Below, one piece after another: positions 59,791-64,000 of a stretch of DNA of 64,000 nucleotides. The notes beneath the pieces are model-generated. The model worked only from the letters and a program-made list of their open reading frames with translations. It was not told where the DNA came from and searched no databases. Where the stretch lies: assembly GCA_902789665.1 (NCBI GenBank), contig CADAOY010000003.1:186001-250000 (forward strand), given 5' to 3'. The translations under genes were made by a program, and so were the position numbers. Position 1 is the first letter of the stretch. Each line of letters starts with the position of its first letter. The stretch is from an uncultured Lachnospiraceae bacterium. Lineage in GTDB: Bacteria > Bacillota > Clostridia > Lachnospirales > Lachnospiraceae.

Positions 59791-60029
59791 AACATTTCCT
59801 TCCCCTTTGGCTCTCCAAAATCATAATCGCATATGGATATTTTTCCACCATATTCTGCCATTCTTTCCTCGAAGCTCTTGTGTTTGTATGGTTTTGTAAG
59901 AACTATGCTATTACCAACTATTTCCAGATTCAGTTCATCATCTATATTTATATCCAGCAAATTAATTATTCTTTTAGGCAGAATCAGCCCTCTGCTGTTG
60001 CCCCATGCCTTTACTCTGACCTGATCCAT
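59787..60029 (-). CDS. MazE/AbrB-type antitoxin
   Basis: An 80-residue protein with the SpoVT/AbrB DNA-binding fold: VKAWGNSRGLILPKRIINLL then LNLEIVGNSIVLTKP, followed by a flexible acidic C-terminal tail that in MazE binds the toxin. It is the first gene of a two-gene operon with the MazF-like toxin. An AAGGAGA ribosome binding site and a small palindrome upstream fit autoregulation. Confidence 0.85.
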   Translation of the reverse strand: MDQVRVKAWGNSRGLILPKRIINLLDINIDDELNLEIVGNSIVLTKPYKHKSFEERMAEYGGKISICDYDFGEPKGKEML

Positions 60030-60058
60030 ATTCTTTCTCCTTGCATAGAAATATAATT

Positions 60059-60101
60059 GTATAACTAATTATACTTTACTACATTTTACTATCACTGTCA
60101 A
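60059..60101 (-). promoter_or_regulatory. mazEF-type promoter and palindrome
   Basis: A -35 TTGACA (60096-60101) is followed by TAAAGT after 17 bases, then by the palindrome GTATAA-CTAA-type TTATAC at 60059-60074 with perfect 6-base arms, a likely MazE operator. Confidence 0.55.
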
Positions 60102-60128
60102 TTTCGTTTTATCAAACAATAAACAAAA

Positions 60129-60153
60129 AGGCCCTCGCTCTACGCGAAGGCCT
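60129..60153. terminator. Bidirectional intrinsic terminator
   Basis: AGGCCCTCGC and GCGAAGGCCT pair except for one position around a five-base loop, with T-runs on both strands, between ackA and the mazEF-type pair. Confidence 0.85.
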
Positions 60154-60168
60154 GTTTTTTAAATCGAT

Positions 60169-60296
60169 CCATTTTTTCGTCCCCACTGGCACCCACTGGC
60201 ATTTTCCCCGGTGGGCTCCGGTGACCCGGCGGCTTTGGTGCATTTTACGCCGTCCCAGGTGGCAACGAGATGCACTTTACCCCGTCCCTAGTGGCT
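60169..60296. repeat. Degenerate GC-rich repeats downstream of ackA
   Basis: Three related copies of a unit like GCATTTTACGCCGTCCC plus AGGTGGCA lie at about 60169-60191, 60238-60264 and 60270-60296; the last two match at 21 of 27 positions. CCCACTGGCA also occurs twice in tandem at 60182-60201. No gene is seen. Confidence 0.6.
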
Positions 60297-61490
60297 TTAT
60301 TTTACGATGGCAACAGTCTGTCTTGCGATTGCAAGCTCTTCGTTTGTAGGAATTACTACAACTGTTACTTTATCGCCTGGCTTGGAGATGATGATTTCCT
60401 CGCCTCTCTTTGCATTCTTCTCTGGATCAATTGATGCTCCAAGATAGTCGAAGTACTGTCCAACCATCTCTCTTACTCTGCCATCATTCTCACCGATACC
60501 GGCTGTGAAGGCGATAACATCAACACCGTTCATTGCTGCTACATATGAACCAACATATTTAGCAACTCTGTAGCAGTAAGTCTCAAGTGTAATCTTGGCA
60601 AGTTCATTGCCTTCGTCCATAGCCTTAGAAAGATCTCTGAAGTCTGAAGATACCTTTGATAAGCCCTGAACACCTGACTTCTTGTTAAGTACGTTTGTAA
60701 CTTCTGCAAGTGTTAAGCCTTCCTTGTTAGCGATGAACTCTAAGATTGCAGGATCAAGGTCACCTGAACGTGTACCCATAATAAGACCTTCAAGCGGAGT
60801 AAGACCCATTGATGTATCTACACACTTGCCATTCATTACAGCTGAAATGCTGGCACCGTTTCCTAAGTGGCAAACGATGATTTTGAGATCTTCTCTCTTC
60901 TTTCCAAGGAACTCAGCAGCTCTCTTTGATACATAATCATGGCTTGTTCCGTGGAAACCGTAACGACGAACTTTATATTTCTCATAATATTCATATGGAA
61001 GACCATACATATAAGCCTTAGGTGGCATTGTCTGATGGAAAGCTGTATCGAATACTGCTACCATAGGAACGCCCGGCATAATCTTCTCACATGCGTGAAT
61101 ACCGATAAGGTTTGCTGGGTTATGAAGAGGAGCCAGGTCTGATACTTCTTCAATAGCCTTAATTACATCAGGTGTAATAAGAACTGATGAAGCGAACTTC
61201 TCACCACCATGCACAATTCTGTGTCCTACTGCACCGATTTCAGAAAGAGAAGCAACAACACCGTGATCCTTATCTGTAAGTGCATCAATAACCATCTGTA
61301 CTGCAACAGTGTGGTCAGGCATAGGATTCTCTACATAGTACTGATCCTTTCCTGCCGGTTTATGTGTAAGACATGAACCTGCTGCACCGATTCTCTCGCA
61401 AAGACCTTTTGCAAGAACCTCTTCACTATCGCTGTTGATAAGCTGATATTTAAGAGATGAACTACCACAGTTAATAACTAAAATATTCAT
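60297..61490 (-). CDS. ackA: Acetate kinase
   Basis: A 397-residue kinase of normal length making ATP and acetate from acetyl phosphate, the last step of acetate fermentation. Hallmarks are [63 protein letters not shown] and FTAGIGEND. Acetate kinases are cytoplasmic. A phosphotransacetylase gene (pta) is usually adjacent but is not in this window. It lies 65 bases after proS in the same orientation and has an AAAGGAGAG ribosome binding site. Confidence 0.97.
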   Translation of the reverse strand: MNILVINCGSSSLKYQLINSDSEEVLAKGLCERIGAAGSCLTHKPAGKDQYYVENPMPDHTVAVQMVIDALTDKDHGVVASLSEIGAVGHRIVHGGEKFASSVLITPDVIKAIEEVSDLAPLHNPANLIGIHACEKIMPGVPMVAVFDTAFHQTMPPKAYMYGLPYEYYEKYKVRRYGFHGTSHDYVSKRAAEFLGKKREDLKIIVCHLGNGASISAVMNGKCVDTSMGLTPLEGLIMGTRSGDLDPAILEFIANKEGLTLAEVTNVLNKKSGVQGLSKVSSDFRDLSKAMDEGNELAKITLETYCYRVAKYVGSYVAAMNGVDVIAFTAGIGENDGRVREMVGQYFDYLGASIDPEKNAKRGEEIIISKPGDKVTVVVIPTNEELAIARQTVAIVK

Positions 61491-61555
61491 AATAACTCTC
61501 CTTTAAATTTATCAAAGTTAAGGCGGGCACCCTTTTGCACCCGGACCTAAAATTT

Positions 61556-62989
61556 TTAATATGCTTTACCCCAGTAAACAAGTGCCTTGGCAGGCTTGCC
61601 GCAGCATACGCATTTGTCACTTAAGTTCTTGCCTTCAAATGGCATACATCTTGATGTTGCTGTTGTATCTTCCTTAATCTTATTCTCACATTCAACATCG
61701 CCGCACCACATTGCTCTTACAAAGCCCGGCTTGTTATTAAGGATATCAACAAACTCTTCATATGTAGTTGCATCATAGGTATGAGCCTCTCTGTGTGCTC
61801 TTGCTCTTTCAAGCATTTCCTTCTGAATTGTATCAAGAAGTTCTGCTACCTTACTCTCAAGTTCATCAAGGCTTATCTCAATCTTCTCAGAAGTATCTCT
61901 TCTTACCAAGATGCACTTATTATTCTCAATATCCCTAGGTCCGATTTCAATACGAACAGGAATACCTCTCATTTCGCTTTCAGAGAACTTCCATCCAGGA
62001 GACTTATCAGAATCATCAACCTTAACCCTGAAATTAGAAAGTCTTTCTTTAAGTTCTGCTGCCTTCTCAAGTACGCCCGGCTTATTCTGCGCAATCGGAA
62101 TAATATTAACCTGAATTGGTGCAACTCTTGGAGGTAATACAAGGCCTGAATTATCGCCGTGTACCATAATGATGGCACCGATTAATCTTGTAGTCATACC
62201 CCAGGATGTCTGATGAGCATACTCTAATTTATTATCCTTGGATGTATACTGAATATCAAACGCTTTTGCAAAACCATCGCCGAAGTTATGGCTTGTACCT
62301 GACTGAAGCGCCTTACCGTCATGCATAAGTGCTTCTATTGTATAGGTAGCAATGGCGCCGGCGAATTTTTCCTTATCTGTCTTACGTCCTTTGATAACAG
62401 GAATCGCAAGAACGTTCTCGCAAAAGTCCGCATATACATTAAGCATCTGAAGTGTTCTCTCTTCAGCTTCCTCAGCTGTAGCGTGGATGGTATGACCTTC
62501 CTGCCATAAGAACTCACGGCTTCTTAAGAAAGGTCTTGTAGTCTTCTCCCATCTGACTACTGAACACCACTGATTGTAAACTTTCGGTAAATCTCTGTAT
62601 GAATGAACTTCATTTTTATAGAAATCACAGAAAAGAGTTTCGGATGTAGGTCTTACGCATAACTTTTCCTGAAGCGGCTCAAGTCCTCCCTGAGTTACCC
62701 ATGCAACTTCAGGTGCAAAACCTTCAACATGATCCTTCTCTTTTTGAAGTAAACTTTCCGGAATAAACATAGGAAGATATACATTCTCAACGCCGGTTTC
62801 CTTAAATCTGTCATCCAGCTGTCTCTGAATAAGTTCCCAAATTGCATAACCTGCAGGTTTAATAACCATACAACCCTTAACGGAAGTATAATCAATAAGC
62901 TCAGCCTTAATTACAACATCTGTATACCACTGGGCAAAATCCTCCTCCATAGAGGTTATGGCTTCTACTAATTTTTTATTGTCAGACAT
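61556..62989 (-). CDS. proS: Prolyl-tRNA synthetase, short archaeal/eukaryal-type (ProS type 3)
   Basis: A 477-residue class II synthetase with motif 1-2 regions including [27 protein letters not shown] and [16 protein letters not shown], and motif 3 [13 protein letters not shown]. The bacterial editing insertion is absent, an anticodon-binding domain follows, and a C-terminal zinc-like domain (CVCCGKP) ends in Tyr, all features of the archaeal/eukaryal type found in some Firmicutes. It charges tRNA-Pro. A consensus promoter lies upstream; no T-box is visible in the short leader. Confidence 0.97.
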   Translation of the reverse strand: MSDNKKLVEAITSMEEDFAQWYTDVVIKAELIDYTSVKGCMVIKPAGYAIWELIQRQLDDRFKETGVENVYLPMFIPESLLQKEKDHVEGFAPEVAWVTQGGLEPLQEKLCVRPTSETLFCDFYKNEVHSYRDLPKVYNQWCSVVRWEKTTRPFLRSREFLWQEGHTIHATAEEAEERTLQMLNVYADFCENVLAIPVIKGRKTDKEKFAGAIATYTIEALMHDGKALQSGTSHNFGDGFAKAFDIQYTSKDNKLEYAHQTSWGMTTRLIGAIIMVHGDNSGLVLPPRVAPIQVNIIPIAQNKPGVLEKAAELKERLSNFRVKVDDSDKSPGWKFSESEMRGIPVRIEIGPRDIENNKCILVRRDTSEKIEISLDELESKVAELLDTIQKEMLERARAHREAHTYDATTYEEFVDILNNKPGFVRAMWCGDVECENKIKEDTTATSRCMPFEGKNLSDKCVCCGKPAKALVYWGKAY

Positions 62990-63025
62990 TTCAAACTCCT
63001 TATATAGATTTAGTCCCTATCAAAG

Positions 63026-63054
63026 ATTTTAGGTTTAAATACAGTAATTGTCAA
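63026..63054 (-). promoter_or_regulatory. Promoter of proS
   Basis: Minus-strand -35 TTGACA (63049-63054), 17-base spacer and -10 TAAAAT (63026-63031), about 37 bases before the ATG. Confidence 0.75.
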
Positions 63055-63064
63055 GGGCGAGAGC

Positions 63065-63670
63065 CTATGATTCAAGGCTTTTCAGATACTCCTTCGCTTC
63101 CTCGTATCCCTTAAAAAGATGACCGTTAATTCCAATTTTTTGCGCCCCATCGATATTCTCCGGCTTATCATCAAAGAATAATGTCTCTTCCGGCTTTAAA
63201 TTATAGGTTTTAAGAAGGTGCTCATATACATCCCTGTGAGGCTTTAGTTTCTTAACATGCGCTGAGATTATATAGCCGTCCATCTCATCCAAAAACTTAT
63301 GAAGTTCATCATGGGTTGACTTATAAAGGCTTCTTGGATAGTTAGAAAGCGCATAAACATTATAGCCCTTAGCCTTTAATTCCTTAACCCAAGGAACCGA
63401 ATAATCATAGCACTTAACCGCTTCATAAAGATTCTCGAAAAGCTTATAAACCACATCATCATATTCATGGTTAAGCTGCCTGCACATGGCATCAAGCACA
63501 ATATCCTCATCAATTATGCCTTCATCAAGGTCATTCCAGAACTCGGAATAAATGGTTCTTTGTCCCACATATTCAACCTTTTCCTCATCAAGTCCCAGAT
63601 TACGGAGTACCTTTTTCCACTCAAACTCCACCATTACAAGACCGATGTCAAAAACAATATTCTTAATCAT
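63065..63670 (-). CDS. HAD-family hydrolase
   Basis: A 201-residue HAD subfamily IA protein. Motif I is VFDIGLVMVEFEW, where the usual DxD is DIG, so the second Asp is replaced by Gly; motif II ALSNYP, motif III Lys near KKLKPHRDVYEHLL and motif IV FFDDKPENIDGA are present. Relatives include YihX-like alpha-D-glucose-1-phosphate phosphatases, which also carry DxGxVxxxF. The start at 63670 follows AAAGGGAG and overlaps the MATE gene by four bases (ATGA). The substrate is unproven. Confidence 0.9.
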   Translation of the reverse strand: MIKNIVFDIGLVMVEFEWKKVLRNLGLDEEKVEYVGQRTIYSEFWNDLDEGIIDEDIVLDAMCRQLNHEYDDVVYKLFENLYEAVKCYDYSVPWVKELKAKGYNVYALSNYPRSLYKSTHDELHKFLDEMDGYIISAHVKKLKPHRDVYEHLLKTYNLKPEETLFFDDKPENIDGAQKIGINGHLFKGYEEAKEYLKSLES

Positions 63671-64000
63671 ACGCTTTCTCCCTTTAATTTCTCCCATTTA
63701 TTTACTTTCTTCACAAACAATATTGCAAAAATCCCCGCCAGCACAAACGACCCTGCATCCGCCACAGGCTGTGCAAACAGTACTCCATAAAGACCGAATA
63801 TCCTTGGAAGTATAAGTAATATAGGGAGCAGGAATAACCCCTGTCTTCCCGATGCAACCAACGATGCTTCCTTGGACTGGCCACTGGCCTGAAGGAGCAT
63901 ATTTGTTATAATAATTACGCTACCGAAAGGATAAGTCAGACACTGGGCTCTTAATGCAAGAGAGCCAAGGTAAGTAACTTCCTTACTTGAAGGCATCATA
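63667..64000 (-). CDS. MATE-family efflux protein, C-terminal part only
   Basis: The gene runs off the right edge; only the last ~110 residues are present. They contain three hydrophobic helices and the MATE-like LRAQCLTYPFGSVIIITNML followed by LQASGQSK, then FLLPILLILPRIFGLYGVLFAQPVADAGSF. MATE proteins export drugs or metabolites using sodium or proton gradients. Its stop overlaps the HAD gene start by four bases, so the two are coupled. It reads toward proS. Confidence 0.88.
   Translation of the reverse strand, partial: MMPSSKEVTYLGSLALRAQCLTYPFGSVIIITNMLLQASGQSKEASLVASGRQGLFLLPILLILPRIFGLYGVLFAQPVADAGSFVLAGIFAILFVKKVNKWEKLKGESV

Noticed and set aside
61491..61555. Hairpin or terminator between proS and ackA
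   Set aside because: GGGTGCAAAAGGGTGC is a direct repeat, not an inverted one, and no stem with U-tract forms.
1..64000. CRISPR array, insertion sequence, prophage or integron
   Set aside because: No regularly spaced identical repeats, transposase, integrase or phage structural genes were seen; the repeats found are short hairpins or intragenic units.

Overview
The window is AT-rich, gene-dense chromosome of an anaerobic Gram-positive bacterium. Clostridia, most likely a Lachnospiraceae-type gut or rumen species, is inferred from the sufCBDS plus sufU Fe-S system, a split MetH with a separate reactivation protein, a short archaeal/eukaryal-type ProRS, FeoA/FeoB with a tiny Cys-rich partner, strong AGGAGG-type ribosome binding sites and many c-di-GMP proteins. 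Almost all genes lie on the minus strand. I saw no rRNA, tRNA, CRISPR array, phage gene, transposase or insertion sequence.

Layout. 1-4.5 kb: two secreted proteins (one Gln-rich with tandem repeats) divergent from a membrane-anchored LuxR-type regulator. 4.5-11.6 kb: sufU, then an adaptor-ATPase-permease efflux operon ending in its own two-component system. 12-16.6 kb: sufCBDS. 16.7-24.8 kb: a long run with a membrane protein, an HD-GYP phosphodiesterase, MetH reactivation protein, MetH, and an MBOAT/SGNH acyl-transfer pair. 24.9-27.2 kb: VUT-family transporter and amidase behind a structured leader. 27.3-30.6 kb: beta-glucan locus (AraC regulator, GH16 lipoprotein, cytoplasmic GH5). 31.5-38.4 kb: a five-gene signalling operon (FecR-like, secreted protein, CHASE2 adenylate cyclase, metallo-beta-lactamase-fold enzyme, GAF-GGDEF cyclase). 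38.5-43.2 kb: EamA transporter, a convergently overlapping membrane protein and the Feo iron(II) system. 43.3-47 kb: REC-GGDEF-EAL, HPt, a lone receiver and a zinc-ribbon membrane protein. 47-52.8 kb: deoC, a YefM/RelE-type pair, and trkA-trkH with two SseB-like genes. 52.9-58.2 kb: a putative CDP-polyol cassette, a lipoprotein and a ComEC-like hydrolase. 58.3-64 kb: OhrR-glutathione peroxidase, MazEF, ackA, proS, a HAD protein and a partial MATE exporter.

The regulatory DNA is unusually readable. feoA and feoB each carry a TTAG-N6-CTAA palindrome like a DtxR box. The gpx-ohrR promoter carries three OhrR-like palindromes. The YefM/RelE promoter is covered by a 13+3+13 inverted repeat. The efflux operon has exact 9-bp direct repeats at 11-bp pitch. 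The GH16 leader can pair with its own Shine-Dalgarno sequence. A ~75-bp hairpin element occurs in three intergenic gaps (11.8, 21.7 and 24.9 kb) with a conserved CAAG loop and a changing but still paired stem.

Best candidates for undescribed biology are the FecR/CHASE2-cyclase/MBL/GGDEF operon, the covarying dispersed hairpin family, the structured VUT leader and the epimerase-cytidylyltransferase-dehydrogenase cassette. All functions are inferred from motifs read by eye; no database search was possible.
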